This document shows positions 10,148 through 21,520 of a stretch of DNA of 64,000 nucleotides, one piece after another (the first letter of the stretch is position 1; each line of letters opens with the position of its first letter). Source of the DNA: Luteimonas cucumeris (lineage in GTDB: Bacteria > Pseudomonadota > Gammaproteobacteria > Xanthomonadales > Xanthomonadaceae); the NCBI RefSeq assembly GCF_007830035.1, contig NZ_VLKN01000007.1, positions 108,208 through 172,207 on the forward strand, read 5' to 3'. Under the pieces are notes generated by a model. The model was not told the DNA's origin. It did no database searches and worked only from the letters and a program-made list of their open reading frames with translations. The position numbers were made by a program, and so were the translations under genes.

Positions 10148-10897
10148 TTGTCAGATATCCGCCCGCTTTCCGGAGGGGCTTCGGCCCCGGCCATCGGGAC
10201 TGACGCCGGTATAGCCGCCTCACGCGGCCGGCCGCGCCGCATTGCCGTCCTGGCGTCCAGTCGCGGCAGCAACCTGCAGGCACTACTCGACGCCATCGTC
10301 AGCAATCGTCTCGATGGCGAAATCGTCGGCGTATTCTCCGACAAGCCGGCCGCACCGGCCCTGCAGCGCGTGCCGGAAATGCTGCGCTGGAGCCGCGATG
10401 CGAAGTCGTATGCGCGGCGCGGGGATTTCGATCGCGAACTGGGCGATGCCGTCGCTGCCTGCTCGCCGGACTGGGTGGTCTGCGCCGGCTACCTGCGCAT
10501 CCTCGGCGATGCATTCGTCGAGCGATTCCGCGGACGCCTGCTCAACATCCATCCGTCGCTGCTGCCCAAATACCGCGGCCTGCGTACCCATGCCCGCGCG
10601 CTGGAGGCAGGAGACCAAGAACACGGTACCAGCGTGCATTTCGTGATTCCGGAACTGGATGCAGGCGCCGTGATCGCGCAGGCACGGGTGCCGGTACATG
10701 CGGACGACAGCCCGGAAACGCTGGCGGCGCGGGTGCTGGCTCGGGAACATCCGTTGCTGGTGGCGGTGATGCGGCTCGCGGTTGCCGGGCGATTGACTGA
10801 ATGCGGAACAACCGTGGCCGTGGACGGTCATACCTTGTTTACGCCGCTGCACTTAGATTGCGCCGGCGACCTCGTCCACCCTGCAGGCGCTGAATGA
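10148..10897 (+). CDS. purN: Phosphoribosylglycinamide formyltransferase
   Basis: A 249-residue folate-dependent GAR transformylase of purine synthesis. The phosphate-binding loop is VLASSRGSNLQAL, the catalytic Asn-His is in NIHPSLLPKYRG and the partner Asp is in VHADDSPETL. The enzyme core begins only at residue about 33, so there is an N-terminal extension of roughly 30 residues. No ATG or GTG occurs between the frame opening and the core, so the TTG at 10148 is the best start, although no Shine-Dalgarno is visible. The stop overlaps the next gene (ATGA). Confidence 0.9.
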   Translation: MSDIRPLSGGASAPAIGTDAGIAASRGRPRRIAVLASSRGSNLQALLDAIVSNRLDGEIVGVFSDKPAAPALQRVPEMLRWSRDAKSYARRGDFDRELGDAVAACSPDWVVCAGYLRILGDAFVERFRGRLLNIHPSLLPKYRGLRTHARALEAGDQEHGTSVHFVIPELDAGAVIAQARVPVHADDSPETLAARVLAREHPLLVAVMRLAVAGRLTECGTTVAVDGHTLFTPLHLDCAGDLVHPAGAE

Positions 10898-11691
10898 TCC
10901 GCATCTTCTCCTTGTTGCTGCTGTTGCTGGCTCCCGCTGCCCATGCGCAGGATCCGGCAATGCCCGTGGCCATGCCCGCGGCGACGCAGGAAGCCACCGC
11001 GCCCGACAACACGATGGTGGTCGCCGCACCCGTGCAGGCGCCGCTGCAGCCTTTCGTCGCCGATTACCAGGTCTATCGCGGCGGCAAGCCGATCGGCGAT
11101 GCGATGATGCAGGTGGTGCAACTGGACGGCGGTCGCTGGCGCATCGACCTGGGCCTGAAGGGCACGCACGGCCTGGCGCGGCTGGCCGGGCTCAACCTGG
11201 AACAAAGCACCCTGTTCGACGTCGCCGACGGCCACTACCGGCCGCTGACCCAGAGCACGGTGCGCAAGGCGCGCTTCTCGAACAAGCAGAACACCGGCAC
11301 CTACGACTGGAACAGCCGCTCCGCGGTCTGGGAAGGCGACGTCAAGAAGGATCGCCGTGCCGCCATCCCGCTGCAGGACGGCGACATGAGCGCGCTGCTG
11401 ATCAATCTGGCGATTGTCCGCGATGCCGAGCCGGGCAAATCGCTGCACTACCGTTTTGTCGACAACGGCCGCGTGCGCGACCATGAATACCTGGTATCGC
11501 CGGAACTGGAAAAGGTCAGCATCGACGACCTCGACTACAACGCCATGCGCGTCACCCGCGTGCGCAGTGGCAACGAGGAGAACATCTTCTGGATCTCGTA
11601 CGGCGTGCCGACGCCGGTCCGGATCGTGCAACGCAAGGATGGCGAGGACGTCCTCGACCTGCGTCTCATGCAATACACCAGGAGTCAGTAA
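10894..11691 (+). CDS. DUF3108 domain exported protein (first paralogue)
   Basis: A 265-residue protein with a signal peptide (residues 1-19, ending AAHAQ), a short Pro/Ala/Met-rich linker and a DUF3108 domain from about residue 50 (FVADYQVYRGGKPIGDA). Function unknown; the family occurs as periplasmic proteins. The gene overlaps purN by four bases. A second, clearly related DUF3108 gene begins two bases after its stop. The pair share repeated landmarks (DRRAAIPLQDGDMSALLINLAI here versus a similar block in the paralogue), which suggests tandem duplication. Confidence 0.8.
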   Translation: MIRIFSLLLLLLAPAAHAQDPAMPVAMPAATQEATAPDNTMVVAAPVQAPLQPFVADYQVYRGGKPIGDAMMQVVQLDGGRWRIDLGLKGTHGLARLAGLNLEQSTLFDVADGHYRPLTQSTVRKARFSNKQNTGTYDWNSRSAVWEGDVKKDRRAAIPLQDGDMSALLINLAIVRDAEPGKSLHYRFVDNGRVRDHEYLVSPELEKVSIDDLDYNAMRVTRVRSGNEENIFWISYGVPTPVRIVQRKDGEDVLDLRLMQYTRSQ

Positions 11692-11693
11692 CC

Positions 11694-12386
11694 ATGGCCA
11701 TGATTTCCCGCAAGCACGTCGTCCGCATCGCGACCACCGCATTACTGATCGCCACCGCCAGCCTGCCGGCCTGGGCGATCAAGCCCTTCACCGCCGACTA
11801 CGATGCCAACTACATGGGCATGCTCGGCAAGGGCCAGATGAAACTCGTCGCGGGCGAAGGCAATCGCGGCACCGTGACACTCAACATCCGCAGCAACGTC
11901 GCCAACCTCACCCAGTCGACCGAGTTCGAGGACCACAACGGCAAGTGGCGCCCACTGTCCAGCAAGGACTCCTCGCTGTTGCTGATCAAGAAGGTCAACC
12001 GCAATGCCAGCTACGACTGGGACAAGGGCGAAGCGCGCTGGACCGGCGACATCAAGCCCGACCGCGCCGGCCCGGTGAAGCTCAAGCCCGGCGACCTCGA
12101 CGGCATGCTGATCAACCTCGCCATCGCCCGCGATGTCGCCGCAGGCAAGCCGCTGCACTACCGCATGGTCGACGATGGCCGCATCAAGCAGCTGGACTAC
12201 AAGATCGCCGGCAAGGAAACGCTGACTGTCGACGGCAAGGCGCAGTCCGCGACCAAGGTGGTGTTCACCGACGGCAACAAGGAGAACATCGTGTGGGTGG
12301 TCGATGGGCTTCCGGTGCCGGCACGCATCCTTCAGCGCAGGGACGGCAAGGACGAGATGGATTTGACGCTGACTTCGTTGCGGTGA
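11694..12386 (+). CDS. DUF3108 domain exported protein (second paralogue)
   Basis: A 230-residue protein with a signal peptide (about residues 1-28, ending PAWA) and one DUF3108 domain (FTADYDANYMGMLGKG from about residue 32). It shares with its neighbour the late block LHYRMVDDGRIKQLDYKI and the ending PARILQRRDGKDEMDL. The start ATG follows the previous stop by two bases and CAGGAG lies just upstream, within the end of the preceding gene. Function unknown. A dispersed hairpin element follows 30 bases after the stop. Confidence 0.82.
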   Translation: MAMISRKHVVRIATTALLIATASLPAWAIKPFTADYDANYMGMLGKGQMKLVAGEGNRGTVTLNIRSNVANLTQSTEFEDHNGKWRPLSSKDSSLLLIKKVNRNASYDWDKGEARWTGDIKPDRAGPVKLKPGDLDGMLINLAIARDVAAGKPLHYRMVDDGRIKQLDYKIAGKETLTVDGKAQSATKVVFTDGNKENIVWVVDGLPVPARILQRRDGKDEMDLTLTSLR

Positions 12387-12415
12387 GTTTTTATTGACGC
12401 GGCGATGGGTGTGGC

Positions 12416-12433
12416 GGTGGGCCGGGGCCCACC
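12416..12433. repeat. Dispersed hairpin GGTGGGCC/GGCCCACC
   Basis: An 18-bp palindrome with arms GGTGGGCC and GGCCCACC or near equivalents, followed by CTACG. It abuts the stop codon of the minus-strand EF-hand gene and lies between convergent genes. The same palindrome occurs twice at 43362-43437. Confidence 0.7.
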
Positions 12434-14037
<1,604 letters not shown>

Positions 14038-14082
14038 TCAGTGACTTCTTGAAGCAATGAACGTGTTTGGTTCCGCCAGTCC

Positions 14083-14322
14083 CTAGCTCCCAGCCCCCGC
14101 TTCTTCCGGCGTCAACGTCTTCAACGCCAGCGCGTGGATCGCGCCACCCATCAACTCGCCGAGCGTGGCGTAGACCAGGCGGTGCCGGGCCAGCGGCATC
14201 TTGCCGCGGAAGGCCTCGGCGACCACGGTCGCTTCGAAATGCACGCCGTCATCGCCGGAAACCACGACATGCGCACCGGGCAGGCCCTGTTCGATCAATC
14301 CACGAATGGTGTTGGCGTCCAA
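14083..14322 (-). CDS. ibaG: BolA family protein IbaG
   Basis: A 79-residue BolA-fold protein. These proteins work with monothiol glutaredoxins in iron-sulfur handling. The invariant histidine lies in FRGKMPLARHRLVYATLGELM, with the BolA signature GDDGVHFEATVV before it. I place the start at the TTG at 14322 because homologues begin with (M)DANTIRxLIE. A longer frame from an ATG at 14397 adds about 25 residues of low plausibility. The gene sits directly upstream of murA, as ibaG does in many proteobacteria, and diverges from kdsD. Confidence 0.82.
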   Translation of the reverse strand: MDANTIRGLIEQGLPGAHVVVSGDDGVHFEATVVAEAFRGKMPLARHRLVYATLGELMGGAIHALALKTLTPEEAGAGS

Positions 14323-14422
14323 TTCTGAGCCTGCGATGAAAACGGGGAGGTCGGCCAGCGGCCGGATGGGCGACGCGCCGTGCGACCGCGGTGTCAAGTG
14401 CGGTTTTCACGGGGGAAGCGCG

Positions 14423-14428
14423 TAAAAT
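14423..14428 (+). promoter_or_regulatory. -10 box of kdsD
   Basis: TAAAAT, 37 bases before the kdsD ATG, in the short region shared with divergent ibaG. Confidence 0.4.
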
Positions 14429-14465
14429 GCAGGCAATAGCCTAGCGGAAAGCCTGCGTCCACGAA

Positions 14466-15467
14466 ATGGCAAACGACATTCCCGCTACTCCCGACGCCTC
14501 CAGTTCCCTCGCCGCCAGCGGCCGTCGCGTCTTCGAAATCGAAGCGCGTGGCCTCGATGCCGTGGCCGCGCGCATCGACGGCGCGTTCTCGGCCGCCTGC
14601 GAGCTGATCCTGGCCGGCCGCGGCCGCGTGGTCTGCACCGGCATGGGCAAGTCCGGCCACATCGCGCGCAAGATCGCCGCCACCCTCGCCTCGACCGGCA
14701 CGCCGGCGTTCTACGTGCATCCGGGCGAGGCCGGCCACGGCGACCTGGGCATGATCACCGACGCCGACGTGCTGCTGGCGCTGTCCTATTCCGGCGAAAG
14801 CGACGAAGTGCTGATGCTGCTGCCGGTGCTCAAGCGCCAAGGCAACCGCTTGGTCGCGATGACCGGACGCGCGGCCTCGACGCTGGCGCGCGAGGCCGAC
14901 GTGCATCTCGATGTCAGCGTGCCGACCGAGGCCTGCCCGCTCGACCTCGCGCCCACCTCCAGCACCACCGCATCGCTGGCGATGGGCGACGCGCTGGCCG
15001 TGGCCCTGCTGGAGGCGCGCGGCTTCACCGCCGACGATTTCGCGCGCTCGCACCCCGCCGGCACGCTCGGCCGACGCCTGCTGCTGCACATCGCCGATGT
15101 CATGCATGCCGGCGATGAAGTGCCGAAAGTGCGCGAGACCGCTCGCCTCAGCGAGGCGCTGGTGGAGATGAGCCGCAAGCGCCTGGGCATGACCGCGATC
15201 GTCGATGGCCAGGATCGGCTGCTCGGCCTGTTCACCGATGGCGACCTGCGCCGTACCCTCGACGACGATCATGCCGACCTGCGCAACACCCTGATTGCCG
15301 AGGTGATGACGCATGCGCCCAAGACCATCGCTCCGGACCGGCTGGCGGTCGAGGCTGCGCAACTGATGGAAGCGCACAAGATCAACGCGTTGCTGGTGGT
15401 GGACGAGGAGCGTCGCGTGGTCGGCGCACTCAACATTCACGACCTGTTGCGCGCGCGGGTGGTTTAA
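14466..15467 (+). CDS. kdsD: Arabinose-5-phosphate isomerase (KpsF/GutQ type)
   Basis: A 333-residue enzyme converting ribulose-5-phosphate to arabinose-5-phosphate, the first step of Kdo synthesis for LPS. The N-terminal SIS domain covers about residues 35-180, with GMGKSGHIARKIAATL near 60 and the LSYSGESDE sugar-phosphate motif near 104. Two CBS domains (about 205-265 and 275-333) follow. First gene of a long envelope cluster: the next gene, kdsC, acts two steps later in the same pathway. No kdsA or kdsB lies in the window. Confidence 0.92.
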   Translation: MANDIPATPDASSSLAASGRRVFEIEARGLDAVAARIDGAFSAACELILAGRGRVVCTGMGKSGHIARKIAATLASTGTPAFYVHPGEAGHGDLGMITDADVLLALSYSGESDEVLMLLPVLKRQGNRLVAMTGRAASTLAREADVHLDVSVPTEACPLDLAPTSSTTASLAMGDALAVALLEARGFTADDFARSHPAGTLGRRLLLHIADVMHAGDEVPKVRETARLSEALVEMSRKRLGMTAIVDGQDRLLGLFTDGDLRRTLDDDHADLRNTLIAEVMTHAPKTIAPDRLAVEAAQLMEAHKINALLVVDEERRVVGALNIHDLLRARVV

Positions 15468-15571
15468 ATGCCGGGACTGGGGACCGGGAATTAGGAATCG
15501 CCGAAGCAGAAGCGAAGCATCCCGTTGTCCGCGTCCTGTTCCCCATCTTTCTTCCCAAGTCCGAACACTCG

Positions 15572-16111
15572 ATGCCTCCAGCCGCCGACTACCCTGCCGA
15601 TCTGCTCGCGCGCGCCACCAGGATCCGGCTCGCCTGCTTCGACGTCGACGGCACGCTGACCGACGGACGCCTGTACTTCGACAGCGAAGGCCGCGAATCG
15701 AAAGCCTTCCACGTGCTCGATGGCCAGGGACTGGTGCTGCTGCGCAGGCATGGCATCCATGTCGCCTTCGTCACCGCGCGCGCCAGCCTGGCCTCGGAGA
15801 GGCGCGCCGCCGACCTCGGCGTCGAGTCCTGCATCGGCGTCAAGGACAAGCTGGACTGCGTGCAGCAGATCGCGCAGCGGCTCGGCATCGGCCTGGATGA
15901 AGTCTCGTTCATGGGCGACGACCTGCCCGACCTGGCCGTGATGTCGCGCGTGGGCCTGGCGGTCGTGCCGGCCAGTGCGCACGCATCGATGCTGGCCCAC
16001 GCCCACTGGCGCACCCAGGCCCGGGGCGGCGAAGGCGCGGCGCGCGAGTTCTGCGACATGCTGCTGGTGGCTCAGGACCGGAGCGGACAACTGCAGGCGT
16101 TGGGCACATGA
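15572..16111 (+). CDS. kdsC: Kdo-8-phosphate phosphatase
   Basis: A 179-residue HAD-superfamily phosphatase without a cap domain. It releases Kdo from Kdo-8-phosphate. The nucleophile motif FDVDGTLTDG is at residues 23-32 and MGDDLPDL near 113 is the metal-binding motif IV. SFMGDD, RASLASERRAADLG and VKDKLDC are all as in the family. The 104-bp gap after kdsD contains a GGGACTGGGGACCGGGAATTAGG-like repeat run, broken here for length. The stop overlaps lptC by four bases (ATGA). Confidence 0.92.
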   Translation: MPPAADYPADLLARATRIRLACFDVDGTLTDGRLYFDSEGRESKAFHVLDGQGLVLLRRHGIHVAFVTARASLASERRAADLGVESCIGVKDKLDCVQQIAQRLGIGLDEVSFMGDDLPDLAVMSRVGLAVVPASAHASMLAHAHWRTQARGGEGAAREFCDMLLVAQDRSGQLQALGT

Positions 16112-16671
16112 GCTGGCGCATCATCCTGGGACTGGTGCTGCTGGCGGCCGCGATCGCCACCGGCTGGTCGCTGTGGACGCATCGCGATCAACGCCGGCCT
16201 TCCGACGAGCGCAGCGACCGCCCCGACTACGTGCTGAAGGATTTCGAAGTGGTCGCGCTCAACAAGCAGGGCACGGAGGCCTTCACGCTGCGCGCGCCGC
16301 TGCTCAACCGGCGTCCCGACGACCAGACCATGACGCTGACCACGCCGCTGTTCTTCTTCCCCGACAAGCAGGGCGGGCATTGGCAGGCGCGATCGCAGAC
16401 CGCCTGGGTCAGCGCCAAGGCCGACGAAGTCCGGCTGAAAGGCGATGTCCGCGTCGACAGCCCGGACAATGCACCGCAGCCGGTGAAGATGACCACTTCG
16501 CAGCTGAACGTATTCCCGGACAAGAGCCTGGCCCGCACGCCGGAGCTCGTTACCATCACCCGACCGGGTTTTATACTGCAGGGTCGCGGCTTCGAAACCG
16601 ACCTGAAGACCAAGCAATACCAGTTCAACTCACAGGTTCGATCCACTTATGACCCTTCGACCAGCCCTTAG
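16108..16671 (+). CDS. lptC: LPS export ABC transporter periplasmic protein LptC
   Basis: A 187-residue bitopic protein. A single N-terminal membrane anchor (about residues 5-22) is followed by a periplasmic beta-jellyroll (DYVLKDFEVVALNKQGTEAF onward). LptC takes LPS from LptBFG and passes it to LptA. It sits between kdsC (four-base overlap) and lptA (23-base overlap), the standard kdsC-lptC-lptA-lptB order. The overlap with lptA implies coupled translation. Confidence 0.9.
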   Translation: MSWRIILGLVLLAAAIATGWSLWTHRDQRRPSDERSDRPDYVLKDFEVVALNKQGTEAFTLRAPLLNRRPDDQTMTLTTPLFFFPDKQGGHWQARSQTAWVSAKADEVRLKGDVRVDSPDNAPQPVKMTTSQLNVFPDKSLARTPELVTITRPGFILQGRGFETDLKTKQYQFNSQVRSTYDPSTSP

Positions 16672-17175
16672 CCTGGCCCTCCTCGCCGCCGTGCTGGCGA
16701 CGGTCTTCGTCGCGCCGGCCCTGGCGCGCACGAACGATCGCAACCAGCCGATGAACATCGCCTCGGACCAGCAGTCGGGCACTTTCGCCGACAACAGCGT
16801 CAACGTGATCAGCGGCAACGTGCATATCCAGCAGGGCTCGCTGGACATCCGTGCGCAACGCGCCGAGGTCACGCTGAAGAACGGCGAGCCCAGCCGCGTC
16901 GTGTTCACCGGCGCACCGGTGGTGATGAAGCAGCAGATGGACGACGGCTCGCCGATGACCGCGCGCGCCGACAAGATCGATTACGACCTGAACACCGAAA
17001 CCATCCTGCTGATCGGCAACGCCTTGGTCGAGCAGGCGCGCGGCAGCACCAGCGGCCCCAAGATCTCCTACAACATGACCACCGGACGCATCGACAGCGG
17101 CGGCGGCAGCGGCGGCCGCGTCAAGACCACGATCTTGCCGCGCTCGGCCGCCCAGCCCGCGCAAGGGAAGAAGTA

Positions 17176-17176
<1 letters not shown>
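16649..17176 (+). CDS. lptA: LPS transport periplasmic protein LptA
   Basis: A 175-residue periplasmic protein. A signal peptide (about residues 1-26, ending PALA) is followed by the OstA/LptA jellyroll, with [20 protein letters not shown] near residue 34 as its hallmark. LptA bridges the periplasm by stacking its beta-jellyroll with LptC and LptD. The C-terminus is Gly/Ser-rich and ends in a basic patch. The start lies inside the end of lptC and the stop (TAA) shares a base with the lptB ATG. Confidence 0.92.
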
Positions 17177-17895
<719 letters not shown>

Positions 17896-17939
17896 CGCAC
17901 GGCCGACGGGCCCGCCTGGATGCGTTACCTGTTACGGAT

Positions 17940-19388
17940 ATGAAGCCCAGACTCCAGACCTCCCTGTCGCAACACCTGGTGATGACGCCACAGCTGCGCC
18001 AGGCGATCCAGCTGTTGCAGATGTCGGCGACCGAGCTGGAAGCGGAGATCGCCGCGGCTGTCGAGAGCAATCCGCTGCTGGACTGGACCGATGAAGCCGC
18101 GCCCCCGGAAATCGCGATTCCCGAAGGCCGCCACGCCGAGAACGGCACCGGCAACGGCAGCAGCGCGACCGAACAGCCTGCCGCCGGCCAGGAAAACGAC
18201 GAGCCGTGGACGATCGGCGAGGAAGCCTGGCATGAACGCATCGGCCCGTCCTCCGATCGCGATGACGATCACGATGACGCCGCCGATCGCGTCGCCGAGC
18301 CGGAAACGCTTGGCGACCACCTGTTATGGCAGCTGCACCTGACCCATCTGTCGCTGCGCGACCGTCGCATCGGCGCGATGCTGATCGACGCGCTCGACGA
18401 TGACGGCTACCTGCGCGAATCGCTGGATGCGATCGCCGACAGCCTGCGCCCCGATGTCCACGCCAGCAATGACGAGATTCTCACCGTCCTGCGCCAGATC
18501 CAGCGCTTCGACCCGGCCGGCGTCGGTGCGCGCACGCTGGGCGAATGCCTGAGCCTGCAACTGGCGCTGCTGCCGGACGAAACGCCCGGCAAGGCGCTGG
18601 CGCTGCGGATCGCTGCCGGGCCGATCGAACGCTTGCCGAAGGTCGGCATCGACGGCTTGGCGCAGGAACTGGGCTGCGATGTCGACAGCGTCAACGTCGC
18701 AGTGCAGGCACTGCGTTCGCTCGATCCGCGACCGGGTGCGCAGGTCGGCGGCGTGGCCAGCGACACCTATGTCAGCCCCGACTGCGTGGTCTGGCGCCAG
18801 AACGGCGTCTGGCGTGCCGCGCTGGCGCACAACTACGCGCCACGGGTATCGATCCATCGCGGCTACGAACGCATGATCGGCGGCGCCTCGCAGGCCGATG
18901 CCGGCTACCTGCGCGGCCGGCTGCAGGAAGCGCGCTGGCTGCTGCGCAGCATCGAAGCACGCGGTGAAACCCTCCTCAAGGTGATGCGCTGCCTGATCCG
19001 CCAGCAGTCGGGCTTCCTCGAATTCGGCGAACAGGCGCTGCGCCCGCTGACGCTGCGCGAGGTCGCCGGCGAAGTCGACCTGCACGAGTCGACGATCTCG
19101 CGCGCGATCGCGCGCAAGTACGTGCGCACCCCACGCGGCACCATTCCGCTGCGCGCGTTCTTCGCCTCGGGCATCGACACCGACGGCGGCGGCGGCACCT
19201 CCAGCACGGCCATCCAGGCCATGATCCGCGAACTGATCCACGCCGAGAATCCACGCAAACCGCTGTCCGACGCCAGCCTGGCGTTGTCGCTGAAGGCGGC
19301 CGGCGTGCCGGTGGCGCGCCGCACCGTGGCAAAATACCGCGAAGCGATGCATATCCCCTCCTCCCATGAGCGCGTCAGGATCGGCTGA
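17940..19388 (+). CDS. rpoN: RNA polymerase sigma-54 factor
   Basis: A 482-residue sigma-54. Region I is glutamine- and leucine-rich (QLRQAIQLLQMSATELE from about residue 18). An acidic region II follows (about 60-130). The core-binding domain, the helix-turn-helix (TLREVAGEVDLHESTISRAI) and the RpoN box ARRTVAKYRE near the C-terminus read the -24 element. The frame is open much further upstream, through lptB, but the conserved MKPRLQTSLSQHL fixes the ATG at 17940. Neighbours hpf and ptsN follow in the same order as in many proteobacteria. Confidence 0.95.
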   Translation: MKPRLQTSLSQHLVMTPQLRQAIQLLQMSATELEAEIAAAVESNPLLDWTDEAAPPEIAIPEGRHAENGTGNGSSATEQPAAGQENDEPWTIGEEAWHERIGPSSDRDDDHDDAADRVAEPETLGDHLLWQLHLTHLSLRDRRIGAMLIDALDDDGYLRESLDAIADSLRPDVHASNDEILTVLRQIQRFDPAGVGARTLGECLSLQLALLPDETPGKALALRIAAGPIERLPKVGIDGLAQELGCDVDSVNVAVQALRSLDPRPGAQVGGVASDTYVSPDCVVWRQNGVWRAALAHNYAPRVSIHRGYERMIGGASQADAGYLRGRLQEARWLLRSIEARGETLLKVMRCLIRQQSGFLEFGEQALRPLTLREVAGEVDLHESTISRAIARKYVRTPRGTIPLRAFFASGIDTDGGGGTSSTAIQAMIRELIHAENPRKPLSDASLALSLKAAGVPVARRTVAKYREAMHIPSSHERVRIG

Positions 19389-19526
19389 ACCCGTTCGCGC
19401 CGAAGCCGGCCAACGGCCCGGACTTAACCTTGCCTTCACCGCGGCTTGCCGCGAATCGGCGAAGCTGGTCACGCTTCAATCCGGCTTGACACTCGTTTCG
19501 CCACCACACCACGCAGGAGGTTACCG

Positions 19527-19853
19527 ATGCGCATCGAAACCCATGGCCAGCAGATCGAGATCACCCCGGCCCTCCGCGACTACGTCGAAAGCAAACTCGC
19601 GCGGCTGTCCAGGCATTTCGACCAGCCCTTCGATGTGCGCACCCAGCTGAGCATCGACAAACCCGACCACCGCGCCGAAGCCACCGTCAACCTGGCCGGC
19701 CGTACCCTGCACGCAGACGCCAATGCCATCGACATGTACGCCGCCATCGATCTCCTCGCCGACAAGCTCGACCGCCTGCTGGTCAAGCACAAGGACAAGA
19801 TGGTCGAACACCGCCGTGGCGATGGCATCGCACGCAGCGGCGATTTCGGCTGA
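19527..19853 (+). CDS. hpf: Ribosome hibernation promoting factor
   Basis: A 108-residue HPF/RaiA-family protein (sigma-54 modulation protein). It binds the 30S subunit and helps form inactive ribosomes in stationary phase. It starts MRIETHGQQIEITPAL and has the family pattern of basic helices (KLARLSRHF, DKLDRLLVKHKDK). This is a short form without the long C-terminal dimerisation domain. The ATG has a strong AGGAGG seven bases upstream, unusual in this window. The 138-bp gap after rpoN may hold a separate promoter. Confidence 0.9.
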   Translation: MRIETHGQQIEITPALRDYVESKLARLSRHFDQPFDVRTQLSIDKPDHRAEATVNLAGRTLHADANAIDMYAAIDLLADKLDRLLVKHKDKMVEHRRGDGIARSGDFG

Positions 19854-19869
19854 CGGGCCGCCATCGGCC

Positions 19870-20349
19870 ATGCCGCTCAACCAGTTGTTGTCCGCGGGGC
19901 GGATCCTGCCCGCGGTCGAAGCCGGCGACCGCGCCGCCGTGATCGAGGTCGCCGCGCGCCTGCTGTCCGGCGACGACCCGGCACAGGCCACCGCCATCGC
20001 CGACGGCCTGCGCCAGCGCGAGCGCCTGGGCAGCACCGCGATCGGCCACGGCATCGCCATCCCGCATGGTCGCAGTGCCGTCCTCGGCGAACCGCGTGGT
20101 GCCTTCCTGCGGCTGGTCGAGCCGATCGATTTCGGCGCCAGCGACGGCCAAGCCGTCGACCTGGTGTTCGCGCTGATCGTGCCCGAACATTTCACCCAGC
20201 AGCATCTGCAGCTACTGTCGGAGCTGGCCGAGCGCTTCGCCGACGCCGACTTCCGCTCCGCACTGCGCGAAGCCGACGACGCGCAGGCGCTGCTGCGCCT
20301 GCTGGCAGGACCAGTGGAAACACTGCACGCGGACGCGAGGCGGGCATGA
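19870..20349 (+). CDS. ptsN: Nitrogen-regulatory PTS protein EIIA(Ntr)
   Basis: A 159-residue PTS EIIA type-2 domain protein, the terminal phosphoacceptor of the nitrogen PTS. The phosphorylated histidine is His66 in GIAIPHGR. The conserved [11 protein letters not shown] and the late block [20 protein letters not shown] are intact. PtsN usually regulates potassium uptake and nitrogen or envelope stress through protein contacts. The start is 16 bases after the hpf stop. The stop overlaps hprK by four bases. Confidence 0.92.
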   Translation: MPLNQLLSAGRILPAVEAGDRAAVIEVAARLLSGDDPAQATAIADGLRQRERLGSTAIGHGIAIPHGRSAVLGEPRGAFLRLVEPIDFGASDGQAVDLVFALIVPEHFTQQHLQLLSELAERFADADFRSALREADDAQALLRLLAGPVETLHADARRA

Positions 20350-21293
20350 GCGAACGCATCACCGCGCGCGAGCTGTTCGAGCAGCAGCGCGAACGCCTGG
20401 AACTGCGTTGGCTGGCCGGCGAGCGCGGCGCCGAGCGCGTGCTGGAATCGGTCGACACCGTGGCCCGGCGCCCATCGCTGTCGGGCTACCTCAACATCAT
20501 CTATCCCAACAAGGTACAGATCCTCGGCACCGAGGAATTGTCGTGGCTGGATGCGCTGGATTCGCGCCAGCGCTGGGAAACCATCGAGAAATTGATCCAG
20601 TTCCGACCGCTGGCTCTGGTGATCAGCAAGAACCAGACCTGTCCGGAAGACCTGCGCCTGGCCGCGGAGGAATCCGACACGCCGCTGTGGAGCTCGCCGA
20701 AGCGCGGCCACGAACTGCTCAACCACCTGCAATACCACTTGGCGCGCACGCTGGCGCCGCGGATCACACTGCATGGCGTGTTCATGGAGATCTATTCGAT
20801 CGGCGTGCTGATCACCGGCGAATCCGGATCGGGCAAGAGCGAACTGGCGCTGGAACTGGTCACGCGCGGCCATCGCCTGGTCGCCGACGACGCCCCGGAG
20901 TTCACCCAGATCGCGCCCGACGTACTCGATGGCACCTGCCCGGAAATGCTGCAGGACCTGCTGGAACTGCGCGGCCTGGGCGTGCTCAACATCCGTCAGA
21001 TGTTCGGCGACACCGCGGTGAAACGTAACAAATACCTGCGCCTGATCGTGCACCTGACGCGACCGCACCTGGAACCCCAGCCCAGCGGCATCGAACGGCT
21101 CACGGGTGATGTCGGCCTGCGCCGCGTGCTGGACCTCGACGTACCGATGATCACCCTGCCGGTGATGCCGGGTCGCAACCTGGCGGTGCTGACCGAGGCG
21201 GCCACGCGCACGCATATCCTGCGCGCCAAGGGCGTGGATCCGGCGGCGGCGTTCATGGCGCGGCACTCGCATTTCCTGGAGCGCGCCACGTGA
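20346..21293 (+). CDS. hprK: HPr kinase/phosphorylase
   Basis: A 315-residue bifunctional enzyme that adds and removes phosphate on the regulatory serine of HPr. Walker A GESGSGKS is at residues 158-165. The capping DDAPEF motif follows near 184 and the HprK signature region [13 protein letters not shown] near 212. The HPr in this window keeps the target serine, so the pair can function. HprK is typical of Firmicutes but also occurs in proteobacteria with incomplete PTS, as here. A 166-bp inverted repeat separates it from rapZ. Confidence 0.93.
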   Translation: MSERITARELFEQQRERLELRWLAGERGAERVLESVDTVARRPSLSGYLNIIYPNKVQILGTEELSWLDALDSRQRWETIEKLIQFRPLALVISKNQTCPEDLRLAAEESDTPLWSSPKRGHELLNHLQYHLARTLAPRITLHGVFMEIYSIGVLITGESGSGKSELALELVTRGHRLVADDAPEFTQIAPDVLDGTCPEMLQDLLELRGLGVLNIRQMFGDTAVKRNKYLRLIVHLTRPHLEPQPSGIERLTGDVGLRRVLDLDVPMITLPVMPGRNLAVLTEAATRTHILRAKGVDPAAAFMARHSHFLERAT

Positions 21294-21308
21294 GCCCCGC
21301 CCACTTTC

Positions 21309-21474
21309 GTAGAGATCCTGCTCGACTGCTCTTGGCCCTCCCCTTCAAGGGGAGGGTTGGGTGGGGATGGGTTTGACTTTGTACTTCACAGCAACATCAA
21401 ACCCATCCCCATCCCGGCCTTCCCCTTGAAGGGGAAGGAAAAAATCAAGAGCAGTCGAGCAAGCTCGACTCTAC
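21309..21474. repeat. 166-bp long inverted repeat, MITE-like
   Basis: Arms start GTAGAG and end CTCTAC. Inner arms are CTGCTCGACTGCTCTTG against CAAGAGCAGTCGAGCA and CCCATCCCCA-type sequence against its complement. CCTCCCCTTCAAGGGGAGG and CCTTCCCCTTGAAGGGGAAGG are self-complementary sub-hairpins in each arm. There is no ORF. The whole element could fold into one long cruciform. It is a candidate non-autonomous mobile element or BIME-like repeat, placed between hprK and rapZ. Confidence 0.8.
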
Positions 21475-21520
21475 CTACACAAAAACGGATGATCACGCAC
21501 ACTCTCGGATCCGCCGCCAC

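Noticed and set aside
14083..14397. Longer ibaG start at 14397
   Set aside because: The added residues do not resemble BolA proteins and read like the kdsD upstream region. The TTG at 14322 gives the family-typical length.
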